In this document: positions 17,495-26,875 of the stretch, piece by piece | Layout: every line of letters begins with the position of its first letter | Numbering within the stretch: position 1 is the first letter of the stretch | Assembly: GCA_944387395.1 (NCBI GenBank) | Contig: CALXEU010000062.1 | Coordinates: 1-38,537, forward strand | Source: an uncultured Clostridia bacterium | GTDB lineage: Bacteria; Bacillota; Clostridia; TANB77; CAG-508 | Length of the DNA stretch: 38,537 nucleotides | Direction: 5' to 3' | The notes under the pieces: generated by a model | Database searches by the model: none | What the model saw: the letters and a program-made list of their open reading frames with translations, nothing else | Told to the model about the DNA's origin: nothing | Made by a program: the position numbers and the translations under genes

Positions 17495-18830
17495 ATGAAG
17501 TTATATTATAAATTAAATAAAAGTAAGTTAATACTTTTTGTTTGTATTTTTTTATTTATTTTAAGTTTTAATTTTTGTTATGCCGAAGATGATATTTCAT
17601 TAAAAACACCGTCTGAACCTACAACATATTCTGATGCATGCTTACTAATGGAACAATCTACTCGGAACAATTTTATATAGCAAAAACGCAGATACTAAAA
17701 TGTATCCTGCTAGTACTACCAAAATTATGACTGCAATTTTAACATTAGAGAATTGTAAACTTACAGATACCGCAATTGCAAGTCACAATGCTATATATTC
17801 TGTCCCTGTAGGATATTCTCACGCAAATATCCAAGAAGGTGAAGAATTAACAATTGAACAACTACTAAATGTTCTATTAATTCCCTCTGCAAATGAAGCT
17901 GCATTTATTTTGGCAGAACATATTGCTGGCTCTGTAGACGCTTTTTCAGATATGATGAATGAAAAAGCAAAAGAAATTGGTTGTACTAATACTCATTTTG
18001 TTAATCCAAATGGTATTCACGATGAAAATCACTATTCTACAGCACATGATATGGCTTTAATTGGAAAATACGCTATGCAATTTGACACATTTCGTAACAT
18101 AGTATCAAAAACTTCTTGTTCATTACCTGCAACAAGTAAATATGATAAAACCGATAGACTTTTTAATACAACAAATGAACTTATAAAACCTAACTACACA
18201 AATTCTCCTACAAATTATTATTACGAATACGCAACTGGCGCTAAAACAGGTTATACTGATGCTGCTCAAAATTGTATAGTTGCAACAGCAACAAAAAATG
18301 ATGTTTCATTAATAGTAGTAATTTTACATGGCGAAAGAACAGAAGATGGACTTAGTGAACGATCTTTAGATTGTAAAAATTTATTTGAATATGGATTTAA
18401 TAACTTTTCTTTTCAATCTATTATACAAGACGGAAGTTTAGCCAAAAATATAACTGTTTCTGATGCAACAAGAGATTCTGAAAGTTTGGATTTATTATAT
18501 GCTTCAAATATTTCCGCATATTTACCAAATAATTATGATCTTTCCACTCTAAATATTGATATCACAGTCAGCGAAGATATCTTCGCTCCTATTGCAAAAG
18601 ATACAATTCTTGGTACAGCTACTTTTACTTTAAATAATATTGATTATTCATGTAACCTAATTGCAAGTCACGATGTTTATAAATCAGAGTTTGTCAAAAC
18701 TATTATGGAACTACTATTAGTACTAGTTATTTTGATTTTATTTTCAAAGACTTTAAAATTAATGAGAGGACGTAAAAAATCTCGTTATAGTAAAAAGAAA
18801 AATAAAAAAAATATAATAGAAATTGTATAG
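17495..18830 (+). CDS. dacA: Serine D-Ala-D-Ala carboxypeptidase (peptidase S11), read through one +1 shift
   Basis: Trims the terminal D-Ala of peptidoglycan stem peptides on the outer membrane face. Joined, the product is 444 aa. It has a signal peptide (residues 1 to about 30, ending FCYA), then the S11 catalytic domain: STTK (nucleophile Ser), SAN and KTG motifs, all present. A C-terminal hydrophobic helix and an Arg/Lys-rich tail anchor it. Codon 57 is CGG (17663-17665), and staying in frame ends five codons later at a TAG. Skipping the C gives E-Q-S-T-G-T-I-L-Y-S-K-N-A-D, the normal S11 sequence with its conserved Gly. The rest is intact, which argues against an old pseudogene. Divergent from comEA. 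Confidence 0.85.
17663..17665 (+). other. +1 frameshift site, CGG codon (dacA)
   Basis: In frame ACT-CGG-AAC. Reading ACT-(C)-GGA-ACA restores the S-T-G-x-I-L-Y motif that precedes the STTK active site. Confidence 0.87.
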
Positions 18831-18856
18831 ATAATTTCTATCCAACATATAAAAAT

Positions 18857-18889
18857 AAATAGGGATTAATTTTATATTAATCCCTATTT
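18857..18889. terminator. Bidirectional terminator between dacA and the LCP gene
   Basis: Perfect 14-bp arms AAATAGGGATTAAT (18857-18870) and ATTAATCCCTATTT (18876-18889) with a 5-nt loop. The right arm overlaps the LCP stop codon. The minus side continues ATTTTTATATG. Confidence 0.8.
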
Positions 18890-20302
18890 ATAATCTTTAC
18901 CAATTATTATATAAAAATCTACATTTGAATTATTTGATCCTTTTACTATCGTACCTACACCTATTAGTTCTTTTAATGATGTTGCTACAGATGTGCTCAT
19001 ATTCGTTTTGTTTGTTATTGTAGTTTTTTGAGTTACATTTGTATTGCCTTGCTTACTAACTACATATCCTGCCTCTTTCAACTTTTCTACAACCTCAGTA
19101 AGTACTTCTGAATCTCCAGAACCATTTAATACTTCTACTTTTATTAAAGATGTTGTTACGCTAGTATCTGATGGAATTTCTTCCAATTCTTTTTCTTCTT
19201 CTCCAAAAAGTTCTTCGACTAAATCCTTAGTTTTTGATTCATTTGCTACATATATTGATACTCCATTACACATTTCTGATTCTCCAGGAACCACTCCTGT
19301 TTTTATATTATCTGCATTAAATTTAACTGCGCTTGGAATATATGATTTTAAATCACTAATTTCCATATTTGTTTTTACATTGCTACTTACAATATCTAGT
19401 ATTTGTTTTATTTTAAATATGTTTTGTGGTTTAAGTACCTGTTTTAATGTTGCCATTATGAATTCTCTTTGAGTTCTCATTCTACCCAAATCTTCCATAC
19501 CATAGGATGCAGGATATGTTGATCCGTCATCATTATGTCTAAAACGTAAAAGTTGTTCTGCTTTTTCACCGTCTATTAATTGTTCTCCTGCTTGCAGATG
19601 TATATATAAATCCTGTCCAGAATCTTCATAGTTCATATCTATCGGTACATTAAATGTTACTCCACCTATTGCATCTACTATTTTAATTAATGCATCTGTA
19701 CTGACAATTACATAGTTTTCTAGTTCTAGTCCTGTTAAATCATTTATTCTTTCTATTGCATCATCTATATTAGTTCCACTTCTATACACCGTGTTGATTT
19801 TATAGCTTGCTATGTAATTTGTAGTTGCAGTCTTTCTATTCTGTTTTCCAACATAGGTATCACGCGGTATAGACAAAATTGATGCAGATTGTGTTTTTGG
19901 ATTATATGATACTACCATTATTGTATCTGCTAATTTATAATCATCTACGCCACTTTCTCCCATTACTAAAACCTGAATAGGTTGTAAATTCTCAAGTGTT
20001 TCAGAATCTTCTCCTAATATTGTTGCAAGTGTTCCACTTAAGCCTCCACCATTTTTATATATTTTAAATCCTGTTAAGCCAAATATTGTAAAAATAAATA
20101 GTATTAATATAGTTACTACTATTCTTTTTGCAATTATAGTACTCTTTTTCTTTTGGCCCTTTTTTACATTCTTTGTATTTGGCTTTTTGTTCACTTTTTC
20201 AGACATTTTATAGGTAACGGTTATTGTTTCTTCTTTTTTGCTATTACCAGCTTTGGTATTCTTACCTTTTTTGTTTTTACTTTCTTCCGTATTTTTATTC
20301 AA
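18884..20302 (-). CDS. LytR-CpsA-Psr (LCP) family cell wall polymer ligase
   Basis: LCP proteins attach teichoic acids or other glycopolymers to peptidoglycan. About 472 aa: a Lys-rich cytoplasmic N terminus, one membrane helix (IAKRIVVTILILFIF), then the LCP domain with VMGESGVDDYKLADTIMVVS, SIPRDTYV, INTVYR, and FRHNDDGSTY followed by DLGRMRTQREF. These hold the Arg and Asp residues that bind the polyprenyl pyrophosphate. A C-terminal LytR_C domain starts near VEVLNGSG. The frame is open to a TTG at 20362, but that codon is the -35 element of the promoter, so I start at the TTG at 20302, 8 nt after GGAG. Acts at the outer face of the membrane. Confidence 0.92.
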   Translation of the reverse strand: MNKNTEESKNKKGKNTKAGNSKKEETITVTYKMSEKVNKKPNTKNVKKGQKKKSTIIAKRIVVTILILFIFTIFGLTGFKIYKNGGGLSGTLATILGEDSETLENLQPIQVLVMGESGVDDYKLADTIMVVSYNPKTQSASILSIPRDTYVGKQNRKTATTNYIASYKINTVYRSGTNIDDAIERINDLTGLELENYVIVSTDALIKIVDAIGGVTFNVPIDMNYEDSGQDLYIHLQAGEQLIDGEKAEQLLRFRHNDDGSTYPASYGMEDLGRMRTQREFIMATLKQVLKPQNIFKIKQILDIVSSNVKTNMEISDLKSYIPSAVKFNADNIKTGVVPGESEMCNGVSIYVANESKTKDLVEELFGEEEKELEEIPSDTSVTTSLIKVEVLNGSGDSEVLTEVVEKLKEAGYVVSKQGNTNVTQKTTITNKTNMSTSVATSLKELIGVGTIVKGSNNSNVDFYIIIGKDYK

Positions 20303-20333
20303 ATTTATCACTCCAATATTTTTATATGTTCCT

Positions 20334-20362
20334 AGTATAGCAAAAAAGATTTTAAATATCAA
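20334..20362 (-). promoter_or_regulatory. Sigma-A promoter of the LCP gene
   Basis: TTGATA (20357-20362), 17 bp, TATACT (20334-20339) on the minus strand. It overlaps the upstream part of the open frame and therefore fixes the LCP start downstream. Confidence 0.7.
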
Positions 20363-20380
20363 TACTTTGCATTATATTTA

Positions 20381-20431
20381 TAAAAACTTTGTTATAATTC
20401 AAATTAATTTAGTTTTGAATTATAACAAAGT
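20381..20431 (-). terminator. Rho-independent terminator of cvpA
   Basis: Perfect 18-bp arms at 20386-20403 and 20414-20431 with a 10-nt loop, followed on the minus strand by TTTTTAT. It separates the cvpA operon from the LCP promoter. Confidence 0.85.
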
Positions 20432-20440
20432 CTTATTTAA

Positions 20441-21094
20441 TTAGAAAAACATATTTAATATTATGTTATTGTTATATAACATTTCTCCAATAAAAGATTC
20501 TTTTATTGCTAAAATAGCTCCATTATCCGTCCACATTAAACTTGTTAAAGAGATTATTCCTAGAACTACATATACTATTAGCATTCCTTCTATTAAACCA
20601 TATGCAATTCCACCTAATTTATCTACCTGTTTAATTACAGGGATTTTTGTTATTCCCTTTACAAAGAAGCTTACAACTACAAGTATAATTCTAGTACATA
20701 AGAAAATTACAAGCCACGAGCCAACTTTTATTACAGCCTTTGTTGTTTCTTCTGCTGTTTGCTCTATTATTTGTGTTTTAGCTTCTTGCGTAGTTTCCGC
20801 TATATTTTGTTCTATATTTTGTAAAAAATTATTATCTTCTTGATCTATATTTTCTTTACCTTCTTCTGTTTCATCGCCATTTAAGGTATTTATTATGGAT
20901 GATTTTATATTATCATCTATTTGAGTATTTTTCTCTATTGAACTTGCTACAGGGTTATATAATATGAAAGCAACAACAATCGCTATTGCAAAAGATAATA
21001 ATTTTATTATACTGCCAGTAAGTCCTCTTTTATAACCTGATAAAATAAACAAAGCTAATATTATTAATATTATAAGATCTACTACAATTCCCAT
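20441..21094 (-). CDS. CvpA family membrane protein
   Basis: 217 aa. CvpA-family proteins are small integral membrane proteins; the founding member is needed for colicin V export, and their general role is unclear. The N terminus (VVDLIILIILALFILSGYKRGLTGSIIKL) is the family signature: a hydrophobic helix, then GYKRGL and a second helix. A Glu/Gln-rich loop near residues 70-115 is followed by two more hydrophobic segments, with PVIKQVDKLGGIAYGLIEG in the conserved C-terminal part. It lies 25 bp downstream of the DUF5711-like gene in the same operon, and a strong terminator follows. Confidence 0.85.
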   Translation of the reverse strand: MGIVVDLIILIILALFILSGYKRGLTGSIIKLLSFAIAIVVAFILYNPVASSIEKNTQIDDNIKSSIINTLNGDETEEGKENIDQEDNNFLQNIEQNIAETTQEAKTQIIEQTAEETTKAVIKVGSWLVIFLCTRIILVVVSFFVKGITKIPVIKQVDKLGGIAYGLIEGMLIVYVVLGIISLTSLMWTDNGAILAIKESFIGEMLYNNNIILNMFF

Positions 21095-21119
21095 TTTTAA
21101 ATCGATTCCTTTCTTTAAT

Positions 21120-22337
21120 TTATAATTTTACAATTTCTATTTTATCTCTGTATACTATACCTGCTATTTTTCCGCTTAAAACAATTTTTCGTATTTCCTG
21201 ACTTGAAGTATATTTTTTTATAAGTAGGCCTCTTGTATCTATAAAGTGGACCTCCGTTCCTAAATTTATTGCTATTTTGTCTTCACAAGTATACAGCTCC
21301 TTTGTTATTCCTTGGAATTTATACGTATTTTCCTTCTTTGTTGTAGTGTTCATAGTTTTTATAATAGTTTGTGTATCGAAAATGCCTTCATTTTGTTCTA
21401 TTGTCCTTGTTACAGCGTTGTCTAATTCTATTGATTCAAATGTAGCTTTTTCTGTATAAAAATCCAGTAATTTACTATTTTGATTATCTTGTATTACATC
21501 AATTTCGTCGTCATAAACGCAAACCAAGTTGTTATTTTTTTGGTACTGTATACCCAATATTAATTTTCCTGCATCAGCATTATATGTATATTCATATTCA
21601 TATTCATTTTCATTTGTTTGTTTATTTTTTGCTTTTTCAATTGAAATTATTTTTACGTTTGATTGTACCAAAGCACCACTGATATTTACTTCTGCAAAAC
21701 TTAAATATTTTCCATCTGTCGAAATATCTACATCTATTACTGTTGTATTTGCTAAATATGTTTTTAGTAATTCATTGCCAGACTGATCAAATAATACTAT
21801 TACAGATTTATATGCTGTTCCAGACAATATTGCAGCCGAATATCCAGATGAATTCACCTTAATTTTTGATATATTTCCTTCTAACTCCTTTGCCCATTTT
21901 ATTTTACTATTTTCTATCATATATACTTTAGATGCGCCTTTCTCTGCCAGCATAAAGTATCCTTCACTTATACTACTTAAAGGTGTATTTATTTCTACTG
22001 ATAGTTCTAGCTCTTTTTTTGCAGAGGAATTATATTGTTCTAGAACATTTGATTTTAGAATTAATATTTTATCTCCATATGCAAATATATGCGATTTATC
22101 ATAATCTTCTAATAATATTTTATTTAAATTATTTTCACTTATATTTTTCTGTAAAATATTTTCATCAAAATATTTTCTTACTGTTTCGTTTGTTCTGTAC
22201 ACAACATATACTATAATTGTTGCTATTATAACTAGAGATATAAGCATAACCCCTATAATTTTTTGTTTATTAATTTTTCTTTCTACTTTTTCTTCATTTT
22301 CATTTGTTAATGTATTATCATTATTTTTAGATTTCAT
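21120..22337 (-). CDS. DUF5711-like membrane-anchored beta-propeller protein
   Basis: 405 aa. The visible architecture is a charged N-terminal tail, one membrane helix near residues 28-46 (IIGVMLISLVIIATIIVYVV), then an extracytoplasmic domain with repeated beta-blade-like stretches such as GYFMLAEKGASKVYMIE and LSFAEVNISGALVQ. This looks like a WD40- or PQQ-type propeller and matches what I know as DUF5711. Function is not known. It is the first gene before cvpA, 25 bp apart, a pairing that suggests a shared envelope role (inference). The ATG follows AAGGATAAAAAGT. Confidence 0.65.
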   Translation of the reverse strand: MKSKNNDNTLTNENEEKVERKINKQKIIGVMLISLVIIATIIVYVVYRTNETVRKYFDENILQKNISENNLNKILLEDYDKSHIFAYGDKILILKSNVLEQYNSSAKKELELSVEINTPLSSISEGYFMLAEKGASKVYMIENSKIKWAKELEGNISKIKVNSSGYSAAILSGTAYKSVIVLFDQSGNELLKTYLANTTVIDVDISTDGKYLSFAEVNISGALVQSNVKIISIEKAKNKQTNENEYEYEYTYNADAGKLILGIQYQKNNNLVCVYDDEIDVIQDNQNSKLLDFYTEKATFESIELDNAVTRTIEQNEGIFDTQTIIKTMNTTTKKENTYKFQGITKELYTCEDKIAINLGTEVHFIDTRGLLIKKYTSSQEIRKIVLSGKIAGIVYRDKIEIVKL

Positions 22338-22368
22338 ACTTTTTATCCTTACTTTTTTATTCAGCCAT

Positions 22369-22377
22369 ATTATATCA
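22369..22377 (-). promoter_or_regulatory. Extended -10 promoter of the DUF5711-like/cvpA operon
   Basis: On the minus strand TGATATAAT is an extended -10 element; no good -35 is visible 17 bp upstream. A small GTAAT-AAAA-ATTAC repeat lies just upstream. Confidence 0.5.
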
Positions 22378-22426
22378 TAGGGTAATAAAAATTACTACTT
22401 ATTTTGTTATAAAAATTTATATTTAA

Positions 22427-23470
22427 CTATTGACTGAACTTATCCTGTTTTGCTTTAATGAAAATTAATACTATTTGTATAATCCCAATTAATCCAAATA
22501 TAGGATATAATACACTGACTAAATTTCCAAATCCTATATATGAAATTGGTATTGATGTACTACATAACATTAGTGTTATAATTTTATATGTTTTTTTGTT
22601 TTTTATATTTTCTAATATTCCATAACCAGCAGATAGTGCAGAAGTAAATATTGCTACCACAACTACTACAGAATATATTAGTTTCTGCATTTTTTGCTTA
22701 TTTAATATCTGAAGTATAGGAAGTTCGCTATATTCTATATTAAAATCAGCTATTCTTAATACATTACATATTCCAATTGTTAAAGTTACAAGAATTATAC
22801 CCGTTATAATAAGTAAATTTGTGTTATCTTCTTTTTCTTTAATATAGTGACTTATCGAAATTATTATAGGAATTAATATTATACTATTATAGCTTGTATA
22901 TAATATACCACTAAGTATTGCATAAAATATTAGGCCTCCAGAATTGTTTATTTTATATATGGTTTGGCTAATATCATTTTGATTGCAAAAGTTATTAAAA
23001 ATTATGTATGCCATTATTACAATTAAAATAGGAACAATAATACTACATAATTTTATAATTCCTTCAATATTTTTCATGAATGTATAATATATTATTATTG
23101 AAATAATCAAACTACTTATAATAATTGGAACGTTAAATTCCTGCTTAAAATAAGCACTAAATCCAGCTACCATAATAAAAAATGAAATTAACAAAAAAAT
23201 ATTAACTATATTTTTTAAAAATATGTTAATTTTAGTATTTGTAGATATTACATTTATAAATTCATTATTATTTTTAATATTATTTTTTTTTGTAATTTTT
23301 ATAACATTGTTTATTATGCATATTGTTAAAATCGTAGAAACAATTATCCCTAGTAATCCAAATTTTCCATACCTCATAAAAAAAATATATATTTCTTTTC
23401 CTGATGCAAAGCCAGCTCCAATTAAAGTTCCTATAATTATAGAAATTGATTTTAATAAGTTTTTATTCAT
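22427..23470 (-). CDS. YkvI-like multispanning membrane protein
   Basis: 347 aa with about ten hydrophobic helices, no signal peptide and few charged loops. The N terminus SIIIGTLIGAGFASGKEI is typical of the YkvI family, which is distantly related to the LeuT/APC transporter fold (GxxxGAGFxSGxE). The substrate is unknown. A GTG at 23476 overlaps the AGAGGTG ribosome binding site, so I use the ATG at 23470. It lies upstream of the DUF5711-like/cvpA pair on the same strand, but a promoter in the 89-bp gap suggests partly separate transcription. Confidence 0.8.
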   Translation of the reverse strand: MNKNLLKSISIIIGTLIGAGFASGKEIYIFFMRYGKFGLLGIIVSTILTICIINNVIKITKKNNIKNNNEFINVISTNTKINIFLKNIVNIFLLISFFIMVAGFSAYFKQEFNVPIIISSLIISIIIYYTFMKNIEGIIKLCSIIVPILIVIMAYIIFNNFCNQNDISQTIYKINNSGGLIFYAILSGILYTSYNSIILIPIIISISHYIKEKEDNTNLLIITGIILVTLTIGICNVLRIADFNIEYSELPILQILNKQKMQKLIYSVVVVVAIFTSALSAGYGILENIKNKKTYKIITLMLCSTSIPISYIGFGNLVSVLYPIFGLIGIIQIVLIFIKAKQDKFSQ

Positions 23471-23512
23471 ATTCACCTCTATGAACTTTTTAGTAATTAT
23501 TAATATTATCTT

Positions 23513-23548
23513 ATAAATAATACACCCTCATTAATATTTATGAGGGTG
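23513..23548 (-). terminator. Terminator of the Gld-like ABC operon
   Basis: Arms CACCCTCAT (23523-23531) and ATGAGGGTG (23540-23548) with an 8-nt loop, followed on the minus strand by TATTATTTAT. It lies 20 bp after the GldG-like stop. Confidence 0.75.
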
Positions 23549-23568
23549 CATGTTATTTAATTACTTTA

Positions 23569-25056
23569 TTATTTTTTTCTACGTCTTATCTGCCACATAA
23601 TTATTCCTATAACTATTATAACAATAGGTAATGCAATTATTATAGCTTTGATTATATTTTGTTCTTGTTCTGTTGCTGTAAATGTATATACTGTTCCAGT
23701 ATCTTTTCTAATCGTTAAGTTATCTGTTCTATTGGCTAAATATGATATTGAATTTATAACTAAATCTCTGTTATTATAGAAACTTATACCTGTTAATTGT
23801 GCGGAACTACTTGAGTTTTCTCCATATAGAGTAATTGTTACATCACTTGCAAATATGCTATTTGCAATTAATATTAATTTTGATTTTTTAGTTTCTCCAT
23901 TTTCTCCTGTTATTGTTTTTGTTATTAATGATGCTATAGGTTTTCCAGCTGCATCTTGATCACCTTCTACTCTTTCTGTAGAAAATTCTTTATAGTCTGT
24001 ACGTAAGAACGATGTTTGTGTTGCAGTTGATAAATTTTGTACTTCTACTCCTAAATTTGTTAATTCTTCATCTGACACAAAATTAATAATTCCCGCACCC
24101 ATAAATGTAACAGCTCCACCAGTTGCTATATATTTAGTTATATCTGATTCATAACTAATATCTGGTAAAATTACATCTGAATATCCACTTATTTTATAAT
24201 TTGCATCTGTTTCATAAACAGTTCCATCTGATAAACTTGCTCCATATGTTGCAAGAATTTTATTGAAGTTATCTAATTTTATAAGTCCAAAATTTGGATC
24301 TGCTAATATCATTAGATTTCCCCCATTATTTATGTAATTCAAAATTTGTTCTGTCTCAAATTCTGTAAAATCTTCCTTTAGTGTTGTAATTACTAAAACA
24401 TCACAATCACTTGGAACTCCACCATTTACTATTAGGTCTACGCTTTCCACAGTACTAGCTTCGTTTTCTAAATATACAGTTGAAGAATAATATCCGTTTG
24501 AATATAGTATATGATTTGTTACAAAATATATTTTAGGATTTTTATCTAAGTTCACATCTAATATAGCATTCGTCAATGCTTGTTCTGTAGTATCTATTTC
24601 TTCATATGTAGTGTAATCATATGTGTACAGATCACTTGTGCTAACTACTTTTTTTCTATTTTCTGTTTCTATTATTATAAGGCTAGTTACAGAACTTCCT
24701 AATCCATATTCAGTTACTAAATCTGGTCTTGTTGATGCATCTGATAATATTTCATAATATATTTTATCATTTTGTTTAGAATATAAATTAGCCATATCTT
24801 CTACTTTTGAGTAGTTTTCCATTCCATATAGTATAATTTTTGTTTCTTTATTTACACTTGCTATTTTGTCTTTAGATTCTTGTGATAAAGAATACAATTT
24901 TTCTTTTGTTAAGTCTATGTCTGCTATATTTTGATTAGTTAGCCATATATTAGTTGCAATATATATTGCAACTATTAAAGCAATTAATATTACTGTAAAT
25001 AGCGTATTTCCTAACCATTTTCCTCTTTTCATTAAAGTTTTAAAATTATCTTTCAC
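23569..25056 (-). CDS. GldG-like ABC transporter auxiliary protein
   Basis: 495 aa. An N-terminal membrane helix (TLFTVILIALIVAIYIATNIWL) is followed by the extracellular ABC_transp_aux domain. It starts DIDLTKEKLYSLSQESKDKI, as in GldG, and includes NYINNGGNLMILADP. A C-terminal helix and IRRRKK tail end the protein, so it spans the membrane twice with a large outer domain. The GTG start lies 8 nt after AGGAGG. It is last in an operon with an ATP-binding protein and a permease. In Bacteroidetes, GldAFG supports gliding; in Firmicutes the role is unknown, and motility is not implied. Confidence 0.85.
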   Translation of the reverse strand: MKDNFKTLMKRGKWLGNTLFTVILIALIVAIYIATNIWLTNQNIADIDLTKEKLYSLSQESKDKIASVNKETKIILYGMENYSKVEDMANLYSKQNDKIYYEILSDASTRPDLVTEYGLGSSVTSLIIIETENRKKVVSTSDLYTYDYTTYEEIDTTEQALTNAILDVNLDKNPKIYFVTNHILYSNGYYSSTVYLENEASTVESVDLIVNGGVPSDCDVLVITTLKEDFTEFETEQILNYINNGGNLMILADPNFGLIKLDNFNKILATYGASLSDGTVYETDANYKISGYSDVILPDISYESDITKYIATGGAVTFMGAGIINFVSDEELTNLGVEVQNLSTATQTSFLRTDYKEFSTERVEGDQDAAGKPIASLITKTITGENGETKKSKLILIANSIFASDVTITLYGENSSSSAQLTGISFYNNRDLVINSISYLANRTDNLTIRKDTGTVYTFTATEQEQNIIKAIIIALPIVIIVIGIIMWQIRRRKK

Positions 25057-25073
25057 TGTTTTTTCCTCCTACT

Positions 25074-25757
25074 TTATTTTACTAATTTTCTTCTTTTCAT
25101 AACTATTATTGTAAGTATTATGAACATTATTGTTAGTAATAGTAAGTTTATTGTTTCCGCTATAGGAAATACTCCTGTTACAAATGGATAAAATTGTTCA
25201 ATCAATGAAAATGAAACTAATTTCATTGAAATATTTGGTGCAAGCCAAGTTAACACAAATGCTGCTATTGTTACAACTGCTGCTATAATCTGATTTTCTG
25301 TTAAACTTGATATGAACATTCCAAAGGCAATATATGCCATCGACAATAGTAGAAATCCTAACATAGATACTGCTACTGCAGGTATATCTGGTGTTTTGAA
25401 ATAGCATAAAATTCCGAAATATACTAATGTGAATATCTCTGTTATTAGTATAACTAGTGTTGCAGCTAAAAATTTTCCAAGAGTTATTTCAATCATATTC
25501 CTTGGTGATGTTAATAAAAGTTGTTCTGTTCCATTTTTTCTTTCTTCAGCAAACATTCTCATTGTTAAAAGTGGAATTATAAAAACTAGAGAATACATTG
25601 CTGAATAGAAAAATACATATTGGAATGTTGTAACCCCTTGACTTATTGTTGTTATATAAAATAATATACTGAACATTGCTAAAAATAATCCAATAAACAC
25701 ATATCCTATTGGTGATGCAAAATATGTTTTACATTCTTTTTTTAATATTGCCCACAT
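25074..25757 (-). CDS. ABC-2 type transporter permease (GldF-like)
   Basis: 227 aa with about six membrane helices. The N terminus MWAILKKECKTYFASPIGYVFIGLF is characteristic of GldF-like ABC-2 permeases, and PLLTMRMFAEERKNGTEQLLLTSP is the conserved cytoplasmic coupling region. Its ATG overlaps the ATPase stop by one base (TAATG), and its GGAGGG site lies inside the ATPase 3' end, so translation is coupled. It forms the membrane channel for the ATP-binding protein. Confidence 0.9.
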   Translation of the reverse strand: MWAILKKECKTYFASPIGYVFIGLFLAMFSILFYITTISQGVTTFQYVFFYSAMYSLVFIIPLLTMRMFAEERKNGTEQLLLTSPRNMIEITLGKFLAATLVILITEIFTLVYFGILCYFKTPDIPAVAVSMLGFLLLSMAYIAFGMFISSLTENQIIAAVVTIAAFVLTWLAPNISMKLVSFSLIEQFYPFVTGVFPIAETINLLLLTIMFIILTIIVMKRRKLVK

Positions 25758-26830
25758 TAATTATTCCCTCCATTCTCTTTTTTTGAACTCTTGTTTTTCT
25801 TTGCTTTTTTTTCTTCAGTAGATTTGTTTTCTTCTTTTTTATCCTTTTTTTGATTCTCTCTTGTGTCTTTTTGTTTTTCTTCTTTTATTTCTTGTGTATT
25901 ATTTTCAATTAATGTAATAAATGCATCTTCAAGAGATTGTTCTGCCTTTTTTAGTTCAAAAATTGTAATTTCCTTTTTAGGTAATACTTCGAACATTTTC
26001 TTCCTTAAATCAACTTCTACTTCAGATTCTACTACATATTGCTTTGTTCCATCTTCATTGTCTTTTATTAGTTTACATTCTAAAATCTCAGGAATTTCTT
26101 CTTTTAGTTTTATCATATTATTTTCTTTGTCCTCTACAGTTATTAATAAAGCATTTTTACTTTGTGTCTTCTTTTCCAAACTTTCAGGAGTGTCTATTGC
26201 AACAATTTTTCCCTTATTTATTATTATTACTTTGTCACAAATTTGACTAACTTCTGATAGTATGTGTGAACTTAATATTACTGTGTGTTTTTTTCCTAAG
26301 TTCTTTATTAATGCTCTTATATCTGTTATTTGTTTTGGATCTAGTCCTACTGTAGGTTCATCCAAAATTATTACCTCTGGATTTCCTATTAGAGCTCCAG
26401 CCAAACTAACTCTTTGTTTATACCCTCTAGATAAGTTTCTAATTTGTCTGTTAGCAACTTCTTCTAAACCTGTTTCTTTTAATACAAGTTCTATTTTTTC
26501 CTTTCTTTCTTTTCTTGAGACTTTTTTAAGTTCTGCCATATATTTTACGAATTCTTTTACAGTTAATTCTGTATATAATGGCACTCCCTCTGGCATATAA
26601 CCAATTTGTTTTTTGACAGTTGTTGGCTTTTTATGTATATCTAGCCCGTTTACAATTATTTGACCTTCGGTTGGTTCAATAAAACCTGTTATCATATTCA
26701 TTGTAGTGGTTTTTCCTGCTCCATTTTGTCCTAAGAAGCCTACAACTTCGCCATCGTTAACAGTAAAACTTATATTGTCTACTGCTAAAAAATTTCCATA
26801 CTTTTTGGTGACATTTTTTACTTCTATCAC
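25757..26830 (-). CDS. ABC transporter ATP-binding protein (GldA-like) with charged C-terminal tail
   Basis: 357 aa. The N-terminal 230 residues form a complete ABC ATPase: Walker A GQNGAGKTT, Q-loop GYMPEG, signature LSRGYKQR, Walker B VIILDEP, and switch His in ILSSHILSE. A regulatory domain follows, then a tail of about 45 residues that is almost only Lys, Glu, Asn and Gln. The frame is open to a TTG at 26845, but TTGGAGG there is the ribosome binding site, so the GTG at 26830 is the better start. First gene of the three-gene exporter operon. Confidence 0.9.
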   Translation of the reverse strand: MIEVKNVTKKYGNFLAVDNISFTVNDGEVVGFLGQNGAGKTTTMNMITGFIEPTEGQIIVNGLDIHKKPTTVKKQIGYMPEGVPLYTELTVKEFVKYMAELKKVSRKERKEKIELVLKETGLEEVANRQIRNLSRGYKQRVSLAGALIGNPEVIILDEPTVGLDPKQITDIRALIKNLGKKHTVILSSHILSEVSQICDKVIIINKGKIVAIDTPESLEKKTQSKNALLITVEDKENNMIKLKEEIPEILECKLIKDNEDGTKQYVVESEVEVDLRKKMFEVLPKKEITIFELKKAEQSLEDAFITLIENNTQEIKEEKQKDTRENQKKDKKEENKSTEEKKAKKNKSSKKENGGNN

Positions 26831-26875
26831 TTGTTTTTCCTCCAATCTATTATTTCCCTAAGATTTAACACGTAG

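Noticed and set aside
20303-20362. N-terminal extension of the LCP protein up to the TTG at 20362
   Set aside because: The TTG is the -35 box of the gene's own promoter, and a well-placed ribosome binding site supports the TTG at 20302.
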